Assembly (NCBI RefSeq): GCF_900496995.4
Contig: NC_044006.1
Span: 78,795,754-78,859,753 of the forward strand
DNA from: Aquila chrysaetos chrysaetos
Lineage: Eukaryota; Chordata; Aves; Accipitriformes; Accipitridae
Direction: 5' to 3'
Length of the DNA stretch: 64,000 nucleotides
Part shown: piece by piece, positions 34,801 through 46,799 of the stretch
Numbering within the stretch: position 1 is the first letter of the stretch
Layout: each line of letters begins with the position of its first letter
The notes under the pieces: model-generated
The model's input: only the letters and a program-made list of their open reading frames with translations
Databases searched by the model: none
Told to the model about the DNA's origin: nothing
Program-made: the position numbers and the translations under genes

Positions 34801-36415
34801 GGGACAGTGTCACCATCCGCTGGGTGGCACGGGACAGTGTCACCACCCAGAGGGTGGCACGGGACAGCCGCCTCCGGCAGCCCCGACAGGCAGCGTTTAC
34901 AGGCAGGCAGAGCGGGCAGCACCACCCCCATGGCACTGAGGGATGACAAGCCCGGGGGGTGGGCAGCAGCAGGGGATCAGGAGGGGCGGCTCTTCCACGT
35001 CCCCATGCCCGGCTGGGTGCCTTCTGCCAAGCTCGTCTCCCACCCCGGCACCCACCTCTCCCACACGGGGTCCCCGCAGCCCCAGCAGCCTGCAAAGCAT
35101 CCGGACACCCCGGTTGCATCCCCACCCCGGTCCCTCCCGGCCCCCCGGGACCCCCAGCCCCACTCACAGGCAGCGGGGTGGTGGGGCACGTCCCCCACCC
35201 GGGAGCCGAGGCAGTAACCACCGTAGGCTGCCTCCTCCTCCTCGGGCTCGCTTTTAACGACGACCTCCGCTTTGATGTCTGTGGGAGGAAAGGCACAGCC
35301 CGTGCGTCCGGCTCCGGGACGGACCGAGGGCTCCAGGACATCCCCACGCTCTGCCTGTGCCGGCACCGGCTCCGGTTCACCGCTCTTTAATCCCAGGTTC
35401 CCACGAGGTCCCTGCAGCCACTGGGCATCTCCCAGTGCTGGGACACCCAATCCCCAGGGAAACAAGGCGGGGTGCCCCAGCCACAGAAATGTGGGGACCC
35501 CAAACACCCAGAATTCTTAAATATTTGTTATGCAAGGAAAGGAACCGCTTGTTTTCCTCCAGAAGGCAATTCCCTGTTACCAAATGGCACTGGGCAGGCA
35601 CTGTCCCAGCAAAGCTCCCCAGTGCAACAGCCTTTCCTGTGTCTCCACATGGACGCCACCCAGAGCGTCACCCAGACATCACCCAGAGCAGCCTGCACAG
35701 GACAGGGATTCGATCCCCGGAGGGCTGCGGGTCTCGCCGAGCTCCCAGCCCTCCCCCAGCCACCCTCTCTGCGATCACTCACCAGTGCTGGGGTAGCTGG
35801 GGACACTGGGGACGGTGGCACCCAGGCCCTGGGGACACCCAATGTAGGACTCATCCTCTGGCTCCGTTTTCACCACGATCTCACACTTCACACCGGCCCA
35901 CTCCTTTCCTGAGGAAGACAAAGCTGCTCTCAGGTTCCCGGGCAGCGCGGGCAGCCCGGCATCGCACCGGCAGCCGTGAGCGGTGCTGCCGCGGGCTCCA
36001 CGCTCCCTCCGCAGCCCTGCACCGGGCACGCGGGCACGAACCCTCCGCCGTGGGTACTACAGGGGGACAAGCCATGGACCCCCACCCAGCTGCGGGCGGC
36101 GACTGCCCATCCCTCCCTGCTGCCCACCGAGGACCCTCCCCCAACCAAAACCATCCCGGTGTCTGGCACCGGGCACAGCATCTCCCACACCAGCACCCTG
36201 CTTGGCTCCGTGGGACGCAGCAGCTCAGCCCCGGGGGTCCCAGGGCCTGGATGGGCGGGGGGGGCTGTGAAGTCCCTGCAGTGCCAGGGCAGCCAGGTCC
36301 CTGCGGGAGCTTTCGGCAGCCTCACCTGCGCCGCAGGTGTCCAGCATCCCCCGGAGCCTCGCGTCCTGGGGATCCCCCCCAAACGGCTTCTCCTCTCGCT
36401 CCATCGTTGGGGGTC
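31899..36415 (-). CDS. C2H2 zinc-finger protein B (eleven fingers, 5' end unresolved)
   Basis: A presumed DNA-binding regulator. Minus-strand exons are 36415-36326, 35908-35783, 35278-35168, 34615-34535 and 33292-31899, all with AG/GT ends and phase 1 junctions. The first contains a KRAB-associated segment (TMEREEKPFGGD). The next three each carry an acidic VK-x-EPE motif. The last encodes an acidic start (EWRPKEEPEEEKPE), a linker, and eleven fingers from CSECGKSFQHRGNLITH to CTECGKIFSHKKELTVH, then a tail ending EALSKYK-stop. Fingers 3 and 5, 4 and 8, 2 and 6, and 7 and 11 share contact residues, suggesting internal duplication. No KRAB-A exon was found between 36.5 and 39.4 kb. Human 7q36 genes such as ZNF282 have a comparable layout, but orthology is not claimed. 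Confidence 0.87.
33975..34045 (+). repeat. Short tandem repeat, 22 bp x 3
   Basis: GGTGGGACCCACGAGGCACC is followed by two near copies. It is intronic in ZNF-B. Confidence 0.7.
34535..35908 (-). CDS. ZNF-B: three symmetric exons with SUMO-like motifs
   Basis: Exons 35908-35783 (126 bp), 35278-35168 (111 bp) and 34615-34535 (81 bp) are each a multiple of three and phase 1 at both ends. They encode CEIVVKTEPEDESYIGCP, AEVVVKSEPEEEEAAYGG and PEIIVKVEPEDESYIGCP. Each has a hydrophobic-Lys-x-Glu core followed by acidic residues, the form of a negatively charged SUMOylation motif. They look like products of exon duplication. Confidence 0.85.
34761..34866 (+). repeat. 30-bp tandem repeat x 3.5
   Basis: The phrase GGGTGGCACGGGACAG starts at 34762, 34792, 34822 and 34852, an exact 30-bp period, in the intron between two ZNF-B exons. 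Confidence 0.85.
36326..36415 (-). CDS. ZNF-B: KRAB-associated second exon
   Basis: This exon is 90 bp, phase 1 at both ends, with acceptor CCCCAG and donor GTGAGG. It encodes TMEREEKPFGGD, equivalent in position and sequence to CKMEREEMPC in [15 protein letters not shown] in ZNF-C and KLERGEEPHLGD in the KRAB-Tigger gene. Confidence 0.7.
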
Positions 36416-36429
36416 CTGGGGCTCCCTCC

Positions 36430-39000
36430 AGAAGAACCTGCCCAAGGACGGGAAAGTCTCCTTCCAGCCTCCCCCGGTCCCAGGGAGCACCCGCAGACAC
36501 ACGGGTGCTCCGGAGGACACTGACCTCCAGGCTCCCCACTCCGGCACACCCGGGCTGTGCCGATTCTCCCCTCACTCCATCCCTTCCCCGGACCCCAATC
36601 GCCCTACATCGCCCTGACCCGGGAAGCTGCCGCCAGCGGCGGGGCTGAGGAGGACGTCACGGCAGCTACACGGTGCAGGGCGGCACGGGATGGGTGCCAC
36701 ATCGTCACCCAAATCGCCACCCCAGCCGCTCCTTCCAGCCCAGCAGCTGCGGGGGCAGCGGCGGCAGCGGTACAAGGTCAGAGCAAAGAAGAATCTCTGA
36801 GAAACAGAGATTCAGAGCGAAAACAGTGCAGAAAAGGGCTGCTCATCCGGGGGAGGTGAAGAACCAGAAAGAGGGGAGTCTCGGCAGAGCCTGCCAGCAG
36901 CACGGGCGCCCGCGGGGAGAGACGGCAGCCCCCAGGCTTCACCAGGAGGGAAGCAGGGGAGAGGCACCGCGGGGGTCGAGCAGCATGACCGGCACGGTGC
37001 CAGGCCCGCCATGCACGCGCAACGTCCCCGAGGCCTGCCAGGCCCAGACGCCTCAACCCAGACCCCCACCGTGCCGTGGGGCGGCCGGTCCCGCGCACGA
37101 GCGCCGGCAGCCAAACACTTCGGTTGCAACGCGCATGGGGCACCCCGTGGGCCCCCTCTGCCCGCAAAGCACCCCAAGAGCAGCTGCCCATTTCCAAGCT
37201 TTCCTACCCCGTCCTTTCCTCCAGCACACCCCAATTAGGTGCTGCCGCCTAATTTATTTGCAAACCCCCCCTGCACCCAGAGTCTGGGGGCAGCTGAGGG
37301 AGGGCAGCTCCTTCTCGCCTTCTCCCCCGCTGGCCCCGTGCCCCCTCCAACCCCACTTGCTGCTCCCTCGTCCTGCTTGGTGCCACGTCCCCACGGAGCC
37401 GTGGTGCAGCGTGCGTCCCTCCTTCCACCTCCCGAACACGGACGGTAGGTGCTGCCGGAGCGGGCACAAGCCCAGGGGCAGTTGCTGCCTGCGCCGCTCC
37501 CTGCCTGCACAAATGTGGTCCCTCGGCCCAGGATCGGTGCTGGTGGCCCGAGCGATTGGGATTAACCCTGGGACAAAGTTGGGAATCGACTTGGCAACGC
37601 TCTGCTTGATCTTTGCGGCAAGCGCTGGACCCAGCAGCATTGTTGGGAGGGACAGGCGACATCCCCAGCACCGGCCGCTTGTTTCCAGCCCCCCGGGACC
37701 TGCAGCCCCCCCGCAGCCCCCTCTGCCGCTGGCTGCCCCGCCAGATGAACGCAAGCATTGTGCCAAAGTCACCGGCAGCACCGGGAGCTGGTGGGGGCAG
37801 GCGGGTGCCGCTGCCCCCTCGGAGACCCCAGCTCCGGCTCACCTCTCCCCAAACCCCTGCTGCCTGGCCCCGTGGAGCCGGGGGCTCTGGGCAGAGGATC
37901 GGGCCCCCCCGACAGCCTTCGCCCGCCTCGTGCTCCCCCGACAGCACCGCACGGACACCCCAGCCGGCAGCGGCTCCTTCGCCATGAGTGGTTCGGGAGG
38001 TGGAGGCTGGCTGCCCTCCTCCTCCTCCTGCCTCCTCTAAGGGCACCCTCCTGCTCGGCGCGACGGGCTCCTGCCACGGGACCCCTGCAAGCGCCCGGGG
38101 CCAGGAGGGCACACGGATGGGTGCAGAGGGTGCCCGGGGCCGGCAGGACCGGGGTGCTCGGGGGTTGCTGGGGTTTGGTTGTTTCCGAACAAGAGAGGTT
38201 TGCTCTCGGGGAGGCTCTCAACTTGAGCGCTGCTGGCTGGGCATGGGAGCAGGACCAGCCCCATCCCGCTCCCAGGTGCCCCCGGCCAGGGAATTTGGGA
38301 TGAGCTTCGGCAGGAGCCAGCTGGAGCCTGCGCAGCTTCCACCTTATCTGGAAACCACAAACCCGTAACTCTCCATCCCATCACGTCGCTCCTCCTAGGC
38401 CCTGGGGAAAACAAACCGCGCCATCCCAGCACCCACGGCACAGCCCCCTTCCCACCCGGCTCCCCCCGGCCAGGTCTGGGAGCCCCGGGGTGGCCGAAGA
38501 GAGCCGAGGGGGGGTCATCACCGTCTCCCTGCCCGGTCGGGCAGCCCCTGCCCACCACAGCTTCCCGCACCCCTTTACAAAACTGCGGGCAGGAGTTCCC
38601 GCGGTGCGAGGCTGCAGCAGAGCTGCCGCGGGGCTCGGCTCGGCAAAGGGCCGGTACCGCAAAGCTGTTGCCAAAAGTGTTGGCTTGTACCGGGCCCCGG
38701 CCCACACCTGACTGAAACAGCTCCTTCAATAAATAAATACCGCTCCACCAAAACCAGCCCCGGGCTTGCAAGCCGCACGATGGCAAGTGTCTTTCTGGCT
38801 TATTAGGGTTTATTTTCTAGGTCTCACGGCGGACGCTGCAAGAACAAGGTGACCGTCCCTGGCTCTGGGGGCCCCGCACGCACACCCACCAGCACCCCAG
38901 AAGGAAACCGCCCGGGGGGGCCGAGGGGGGGGTCCAGTGGGTGCCGGAGCACCGGCTGCTCCGCGCGCCCCTCGGCAGCCCCGGGCCCTGCCGGGGTGCT
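36430..39000. other. Presumed ZNF-B upstream intron, no exon recognised
   Basis: Mostly unique GC-rich sequence. A plus-strand AATAAATAAA lies at 38728-38737 and a minus-strand AATAAA at 38809-38814, but no matching gene was found. A KRAB-A exon for ZNF-B is expected here or in the region beyond but was not seen. Confidence 0.4.
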
Positions 39001-39209
39001 CTGGGTGACACCCCCCTTCCCACGGGACACCCTCGCCCTGCCCCACGGCCCTGCTAGAGGATCCCCCTCCTTTGGGGTGCCGGCCCCCCCCACATCCCCC
39101 CCCCCCCCGTGCCGCCCCCCCCCCCGGCTGGGTGCCCCCCCCCCCCAGCCCGACCAGCAGCCGCAGCCCCCCCCCGAACCACCCCAGCTGCTGGCATTGC
39201 CGGAGCTGC

Positions 39210-39240
<31 letters not shown>

Positions 39241-39620
39241 GCGGGGGGGGGTACGGGGGTGCTCCCTCCCCAAGAGACACGCCGCAAGCACCGCCCCACG
39301 GCCCGCACCCACCGGGGCCCGGACCCCCCCCCCCCCCCGCTCCCGCTGTTCCCCCCCCCTCTCCCCGGGCTGGCCCCGCTGTGCTCCCCCCCCCCCCCGT
39401 GCCCCCCCCCCGGTGCCCCCCGCTCTCACCGGCGGCGCTCAGAGGGGCGGCGGCGCGGGCATCGCCGCCGATGGCCGCCGAGCGCAGGAGAGCACCGGGG
39501 CCAGGCAGACAAAGGGCTCCCGCCCCGCTGCCTGCCGGGAGATGTAGTCCGGGCTCCCCCCCCCCCCCCCGGCCCCCCCCACCCCGGTCCTGCCGCCGCT
39601 GCCCCCCCCCCCCCGCCCCG
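39000..39620 (-). promoter_or_regulatory. CpG-rich region with ZNF143-like element, candidate ZNF-B promoter
   Basis: Extreme C/G runs and many CpG, with a run of about 26 T at 39215-39240. On the minus strand a ZNF143-like element, ACTACATCTCCCGGCAGGC, lies at 39548-39530. A possible first exon ends at 39430 with a GTGAGA donor and contains only a seven-codon frame closed by TGA, so it would be non-coding. Confidence 0.55.
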
Positions 39621-40275
39621 CCCCGGGGTGCCCCGGTCTCTCCCGGGCCGGGGTGCTCCGGTGCCCCCCGGGATGCCTTCGGTCTCCCCCGGGGCGGGCA
39701 GCCCAGTCCGGGGTGCCCCCCACCGCCCGGTGCCCCCTGAGGGGGGGGGGGGGTGCAGCCCGGTGCCCCCCGGAGCTGCTCAGCGCTGGAGCTGTCGGGA
39801 AGGGGTGCAGGGTGGGGGGTGCCGGGTGGGGGTGGCAGCGAGGGTAGAGGGAGAGATCCACAGTGAGAGACGGGATGGGGGGGGGGACGTGCCACCCGCT
39901 TGTCACCCACCCGATGGCAGCGGGGCTGGGGACGGCCTCGACCAGGGGCAGGGGGGCTGGAGGGCTGGGGGGGGCTTCGGCCAGGGCGAGAGACCCGGTG
40001 GGCAGGAGCACGGGATGTCGGAGAAGCGGGGACCAGCCCGGAGCGGGCAAAGGGCCCCGTGTCCCACAGCCCAAGGCCCTTAACCCCCTGCCACCGCTCT
40101 GCCACCCCCCGCACCCCCCGGAGCAGCCGGGGTCCCTGGGAAGGGGTCGCGGAGGGGGAAATGGCCTCCGCCGTTGCAGAGACAGGAGCAGGACCCGAGG
40201 CAGAGGATGCCCGTCCTGTCGATGCGGCAATGCCGAACGTGGTGGATCCTTCGCCTCCCGCAAGCATTTAAACAC

Positions 40276-41346
40276 TGTATTGGGTTTGCATGGCAAGGTT
40301 TTGGTAGCGGGGGGGGGGCTACAGGGGTGGCTTCTGTGAGAAGCTGCTGGAAGCTTCGCCCACGTCCCATGGAGCCAATGCCAGCCGGGTCCAAGACAGA
40401 CCCGCTGCTGGCCAAGGCCGAGCCCATCAGCAACAGTGGTAGCATCTCTGGGATAACAGATTTAAGAAGGGGGAAAAGAAAACTGCGCTACTGCAGCCGA
40501 AGAGAGGAGTGAGAACATGTAAGAGAAACAACCCTACAGACCCCCAGGTCAGTGCAGAAGGAGGGGGAGGAGGTGCTCCAGGCGCCGGAGCAGAGATTCC
40601 CCTGCAGCCCGTGGGGAAGACCATGGTGAGGCAGGCTGTCCCCCTGCAGCCTGGGGAGGTCCACGGGGGAGCAGATCTCCACCTGCCCCCACGCCAGAGC
40701 AGGGGGATTCCCGAAGGAGGCTGTGACCCCGTGGGAAGCCCGCGCTGGAGCACGTTTTCTGGCAGGACTTGTGACCCTGCAGGGGACCCACGCTGGAGCA
40801 GTCTGTGCCTAAAGGACTGCAGCCCATGGAAGGGACCCACACTGGAGCAGCTCATGAAGAACTGCAGCCCATGGGAAGGACCCACGTTGGAGAAGTTCAT
40901 GAAGGACTGTCTCCCATGGGAAGGACCCCACGCTGGAGCAGGGGACGAGTGATGACTCCTGCCCCTGAGGAGGAAGGAGCGGCAGAGACAACGTGTGACG
41001 AACTGATCGTAACCCCCATTCCCTGTCCCCCTGTGCCCCTGGGGGGGTAGGTAGAGAATCAGGGAGTGAAGCTGTGCCTGGGAAGAAGGGAGGGGTGGGG
41101 AGAAGGTGTTTTGAGATTTGGTTTTATTTCTCATTATCCTACTCCGGTTGATTGGCAATAAATTAAGTTAATTTTCCCCAAGTCGAGCCTGTTTTGCCTG
41201 TGACAATAATTGGTGAGTGATCTCTCCCTGTCCTTATCTCAACCCACAAGCCCTTTGTTACATTTTCTCTCATCTGTCCAGCTGAGGGGGGGTGATAGAG
41301 CAGCTTTGGTGGGCACCTGGCCTCCAGCCAGGGTCAATCCATCACA
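40276..41346 (+). mobile_element. Solo LTR of an avian endogenous retrovirus, about 1.07 kb
   Basis: The element begins TGTATTGGG and ends CCATCACA, with TG/CA termini. The flanks AACAC (40271-40275) and AATAC (41347-41351) form an imperfect 5-bp target duplication. Inside are degenerate repeats around AACTGCAGCCCATGGGAAGG and a poly(A) signal AATAAA near 41158. From memory it resembles a long LTR common in bird genomes; the family name was not checked. No retroviral genes flank it. Confidence 0.8.
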
Positions 41347-41349
41347 AAT

Positions 41350-44300
41350 ACACGCACTGAACCAGCCGCCATGCCGGCGAGCCAGGTTTCATGAGCTTCG
41401 GCTCTCACAAAAGCAGTGCTGGGGCCGTGCCTGGCACAGCACGGGGTGTGCCAGCTCCCTGCCAGCTCTGGCACAGCTCCACGCTGCCACGCATCACCGC
41501 GCTGCACCACGACTGCCACCCAGGGCAGCCCTGGCACACCGTCCCCTCCACTCCCACCGGTGCCAGCCCCAGGATCTGGCTCTCTGGGTTGCAGCCCAGC
41601 CTCCTCCTCCTCCTCTCTCCCTGGTTGCTCCCGGGGAGCAATGGCTCCTGCTGCTCTTGGCATCTTTGTGTCTCCATGTCTCCGGTTTGGGGATGGGCTG
41701 TAGGGATGGGGACACCTTCCCCAGCGCAGGGCAGCGTGTGGTACCCAGCTGCCAACTGGGCAGCAAGAGGGACCCGGGACCTGCGCTGCAGAGAGATGTC
41801 GGCACCTGGAGCCCAGCGCCAAGGGTGAGAGGCTTTGGAGAGTGGGGCTGGAAACAGGATGGACAAGGATGATTAACCCGCCAGTAAATCAGGGGATCAT
41901 CTGGGTGACCAGCCCGTGCTGGCAGCAGTTCCAGGCTCGTGCCTGTCCCCAGCTGGGGCCTCGCAGTCCCCACCGGTGCCGGCATCATGGCTGGGGCTGG
42001 GCAGCGAGCTCTGGTCCCACCACACCACCACACCGTGGGTCGGGGTCAGGCTGTGCAGCCACCTCCGCTGCCCGCTGAGCTGGCAGCAGCACTAGCAGGC
42101 AGGGTGCTCCTCTCCCAGCAGCACGGTGGAGAAGGGTGCTCGCAGCCTCGACAGCCCCTGCTGGAGTTTAGTGTCGGTTTTGCTGTTTCTGTGATCGTCC
42201 GTTATTCCACCACCAGTCAAAAAGAAAATTCTGGTGTTGTCTGGTGATGTTGGACATAAACGGCCAGGCAATGTGAGCAGAGCAGGGGCTGGCAGAGAGG
42301 GAGCTGGTGTCCACCCAGATGGACGTCACGCGAGGCAGCATTGCAGTGAGCAGGCACCCGCCTGCCCTGTGCTGCCGGGAGCACCGCCGCTCCTGAGGCT
42401 CTGCCGTGGCCATTTGATTAATGGGGCAATTTTTAAAGCCTTCTTCTGAGATTTGACGTGACTGGAAACCTCTCGGCGGACCATGAGAGCAGCAAAGCCC
42501 TGTGCAGGGAAGCAGATGGCTCAGCCGCAGTTGGCCGAAGCCCCTCAATGCGCAGCTGCAGCTCAGGCTTTGGTGTCCCCCGAAGGCTCTTCAAGCAGAG
42601 ACGGGGAGCAGCACCCACCAAGAGGGGCCCTCCACACCATCAGGCAAGGGTCTGCATCTCCCCTTCAGGGGATGGCACCCTCCTGCCCTGTCCCAGCCGC
42701 GACAAGCCGTGTGGCACCACACTGGGTAAGAGTGCCACCTCCCCAGGGACTCTGCTTCGAAATGACGCCTGCAGCCAGCAGCATGAACCCACGGGGAGCC
42801 CCGGCACATGCAATCCCTCCCAGGCTGCGTGTCGATCGCAGTGGTCACCTTCGAGTCCTGCATCAGGGCCGAGGAAAGACGTCCCTTCCCTCCCAGGGGC
42901 TGCTGCATCTCCCAGGCATGCTGCCCAGGCTCGGCAGCTCCGCGCCTGCCCTCAGCCTCACCGGCAGCATCGCTTTCCCGTGTGTCCCCGGGCGTTGAAT
43001 TGCGCGGCATGGGGTGCAGAGGGTGGATGTGCATGCGGAAAGGTGCGTGGGGAGCATTTGGGCTCCCTGTATGGGAACGAATACCCCTCCCGCAGAGCTC
43101 CCTCCCCACCCTCAGCACCACCGGAGCACCCACTGACACCCAGCTTACCCCAGAGGCTTCGCCGCCTCCGCTGCCCGCAGGCTGCCCGGATCCTGCCCCT
43201 GCCTGTGCCAGCCCTGACTCACACCGGCTCCCGCTGCCGGTGACGCCCGTGAGATGCCTGTCGGGTCTCGCCTCCTCCCCGTCGTGCCGGATTTGGTCCC
43301 ACCGTCGCTTCCTCACGGCCCTGCCCTTCCTCCCTGCCTGCCCCGGCACCGCTGCCTGTGGCAGGAGAGTCCGGCTGGGACCGTGGGTGCCAGGACCGGG
43401 ACCCGGCTCAGCGCCGGCGGCTCCATGCCCAGGGCAGGGGCAATTCCCCTGGGACCTGCGCCTGCTCCTCCAGAGGCAGCTCCGGGGGGTGGCGGAGGTG
43501 GGTGTCCCGTGGGCGGCTGCTCCCCTTCCCAGCTCTCCCCCGGGACCAGCCCCTTGAGGGGCAGCGGACCCCCAGGCCCGGGGAAGGCTGGCTGGCTGTC
43601 CCCGGCCGTCCCCCCTCTCTGCTAACTCCAGTGACGGCGTGCCATCGCCTGAGCAGGGTCTCCACAGCGTGAACCGCCCCAGCATTTGGGCTGGTGCAGG
43701 CAACCCTGTCCCTCCCGCGGTCCCACCTGAAGTCCCCTGGCACCCGCAGCAGCTTCCAGCAAGAGCTGGGTGCGGGTGCCAGCCACCCCCCCCGGTGCAG
43801 GTGCCACCCCCCCGGGCGTGAGCGCCGCAGGGCGGTGGGGACAGAGCAGGCTCCAGCCCCAAAAGCGTCCTTGGGAACGGTGACGGGCAAGGGCAGGGTG
43901 GCCTCGCGCGCCGTCGGCCACCGTTAGCCTCGCCTGGGGGCAGGAGCCACAGGAGCCGGCATGCCCTCCAACACCAGGCACACTTCCTCCTCTTCCTCCT
44001 CTTCCTCTTCCTCCTCGAAGGCAGCAAACGCCTGCCTGCCCTGGCTCGGGCTGCAAGGTGCTGCCCAAATGGCTGGAGGCATTTCACTGGCCTCTCCCGA
44101 CGTTCTGCTCATCTCCACTATTTCTAAAATACTTAGGTTTTCCAAGCATTGTCCAGCTGGAGGGAGGTTCAGCGTCCTGTGCTGGCACCAGAGGCCCTGG
44201 TAGGACAGACACCTCGACCGCAGGACGGCCCCTCCAGATTGATTTTGATTCACTACAAAATTTTGATAAACCCCCTGCCAGACCGGCTCGACTCGGCCAT

Positions 44301-44540
44301 TCTCAGCTCTCTGCACCAGCAGCCCCAAGAAGCCACTTCACAAGTGACAAAGAGCTGGTACCAAAAATAGCAGGTGGTTGCAAATTGCAGCACAGACTTG
44401 TTTATTTTCTGTCCCCCCTCCCCGGCTCTGCCTGCCCAGCCTCTGCCATCAGCCCTGGACTGTGCAGGGCAGTGAGGAGGAGGACGGGAGCAGGGCTGGG
44501 TGATGTGACCCCGAGCAGCAGCGCAGGAGCGTGGGGCAGA
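41350..44540. other. Intergenic, no gene supported
   Basis: Unique sequence with no convincing exon on either strand. A minus-strand frame of 134 codons at 43924-44328 contains an eleven-Glu tract (from TCC repeats) but has no recognisable domain. Other frames are low in conserved motifs. Confidence 0.45.
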
Positions 44541-44545
44541 GGCAG

Positions 44546-44640
44546 AATAGAATAAAATAGAATAGAATAGAATAGAATAGAAGAATAGAATTTCAGCTGG
44601 AAGGGACCTACAACAATCATCTAGTCCAATTGCATCTAGT
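44546..44640 (-). repeat. CR1 LINE 3' end, minus orientation
   Basis: Plus-strand AGAATAGAATAGAATAG followed by GCTGGAAGGGACCTACAAC and ATCATCTAGTCCAATTGC is the reverse complement of a CR1 3' end with its ATTCT tail. Confidence 0.85.
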
Positions 44641-45349
44641 CCATCCAGCCCTCAGGAATGGACACATTCAGGGCTCCCTGGGCAATGCCGGGGCAAGGAC
44701 TGGGTAAAGCTGGGCTAAGCAGCCGGTCCTGCACTGGCAGAAGAGCAGCAGAGCAAGCCCCTGCCAAAGGGATTTATTAAACTATGAGAAAACACTGATG
44801 ACATGGTGCTCTGTGACTTACAATGCACCAACAGACTCTTACACTTACCCAGGGACAGGGGAACCGGTGCTGGGTGGTGCTTGAGGGAAAAGACACTGGC
44901 CACAAACTGAACTGGGTGGCAAATCTCTCTAAAACTGGGAGGAGCGGTCCCCCCTCCCAGGCACTGCCTCCCCATTTCAAACTAACGTACCAAGCAGTTG
45001 AGAAGAACGTGGCAGGTCCTGGTGAAGCAGCACAGGGACGGGTCGGGCGCCCGGGACGGCTCAGTCCTTCGTGCCGGCGGGGTGGCCGGGCTGCGGGCGC
45101 AGAGGGCACCCCCCCCTCCCACCCCTCCGGCAGCACGGCCTCGGCTGGCAGCCGCGCTCTCGGGCTGCCGGGGGAAGCGGCAGCACAAGACATCCCCGTC
45201 CCAGGGACACTCCGTGCAGATGTTCACCCTTCACCTCCAGATGTTGCGGATGGTGCAGCAGGCTGCCGTCACGCCGGCGGCACTGGGCTCGACGACATCC
45301 AGCCGGTTGTGCAGGCAGCACCAGCAAGGCTTCAGCCTACCTTCAGCTC

Positions 45350-46017
45350 CATCACCTCCCTGCAGCTGAATTTCCACTTCTCCTGTGGCCTCGATAAGGT
45401 GTCACCAGCCAGGGCGGCGGGTTCGGCAGGGTCCCCCAGAGTGACGGTGGGCACCGAGGCACTGCTGTGAATAACGCCACTGGGAGAGAATAATGTCCCC
45501 GCTTGGCCCAGCACGTTACGCCCGACCTCGCCAGCGCCTTGGCATCCTGGACCTGGCAGTGCTCCCCACGCCGGTGCTCGTGAGCCCTCCCGGTGCCCCG
45601 CAGCCCCCGGGGAGCGATGCCCACCACAGTTCGTGTACTTGCTGGCTCCTTCCCAAGGACAAATGATGGGACTGTGTGTCGCATCAATGTCCCCCGCGCA
45701 GCTTGGGAAATCCATTTTCTGAAAGGCGGCTCTTAATTGAAAGATGTTCTTCATGGCCACGACATGGCATAAAACACTTTAAGGACTGCATCCCACATCT
45801 CCATCACCGCCGGACCCACTGTTGACTTGCCCACGCCAAACTGGCTGGCCACAGAGCGGTAGTAGCTTCGGGTGGCCAGCTTCCAGGCGGCGATGGCCAC
45901 CCGCTCCTGCCCGGGGACAGGGTCCTTGAGCTGATAAGGAGGAGAGAGGCGAACGGCACACAGAGCCGAGAACCTCAAGTTGCAACCACTGAAATCTGCT
46001 TTCAGCCCAGGGGCCAC
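45350..46017 (-). pseudogene. Harbinger/HARBI1-like transposase relic
   Basis: On the minus strand the first segment (46017-45751) contains RVAIAAWKLATRSYYRSV and ASQFGVGKSTVG, the helix-turn-helix part typical of PIF/Harbinger transposases. After a frame change the next segment has FPSCAGDIDATHSPIICP, matching the first catalytic Asp block of the nuclease. A third piece in another frame (VQDAKALARSGV) matches the region around the second Asp. Several frameshifts and stops make a functional product unlikely. It lies between the KRAB relic and a CR1. Confidence 0.75.
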
Positions 46018-46799
46018 AAGGGTAAGCGCAGGGCACCATCACGCAGCCATTCCTAGAAAGGGGCTTGCACCCCAAAACACGGGGCATGGCCAGCAAAGGG
46101 GCCAGGCACTAACGGGTGGGCCCCATGGCATGACCCTCCCACGGGACAGTGCAGCGGAGCAGCAGAAAGCGTGCTGTGCTCCAGCAAGCACCGGCCCATG
46201 AGCACAGAGGGGATGCAATGAGCCCAGCGAGGCTGGCCAGCTGGCAGCACCACCTCCAAGAGGAAAATCCTCCGTGGGAAAGTGCCAGCTCCCGTGGCAC
46301 TGGCATCTTTCACTCTGGCGATGCACTCCGAGCACGAACTCTCCTGCCCTGGCTGTGGTGGGAGCCCGACCAGGCTGGGGGACACCGGCGGGAGCCCCAG
46401 CACCGGGCTCCGGCAGCGCCCCAGCCCAGGCAGGGCACTCTGGTCCTGCTGGGAGCCTGGCGTGCCCGTGGCTGGGGGGGGGGATCACGGTGTCTTTCCC
46501 CGAGGAACAGGGGACATTCACGACACCCTATGCCAGGCATTCAACGTGCACAGCGCGGGGCACGTGGCCGTGCATCCACCACCCTGCCGGACCCCCCCAC
46601 CTCCTCCCCACCCAGCAGGGGATCCCCAGCACTTGGGCCACACGCTCCCGGCACAGCCGCCTTCCCAAAGCAAGCAGACATCCTCCAGAGCAACCCGGCG
46701 TGGTGGCTGCTGCAGGAGGCGGCACCCCCCCAACAGCCCCCCGCCACACTCCCGGGCCCCGGGGTCCTCCAGTGCCGTGGGTGGTGGGAAACCCCTCTC

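Noticed and set aside
37690-37790. Minus-strand GCCGGTGACTTTGGC, a possible KRAB-A start for ZNF-B
   Set aside because: After the first few codons there is no EEW or YREVM pattern, so similarity is too short.
43924-44328. Minus-strand 134-codon frame with a poly-Glu tract
   Set aside because: No domain and no neighbours with matching phase. The Glu tract comes from a TCC repeat. Kept only as a note in the intergenic entry.
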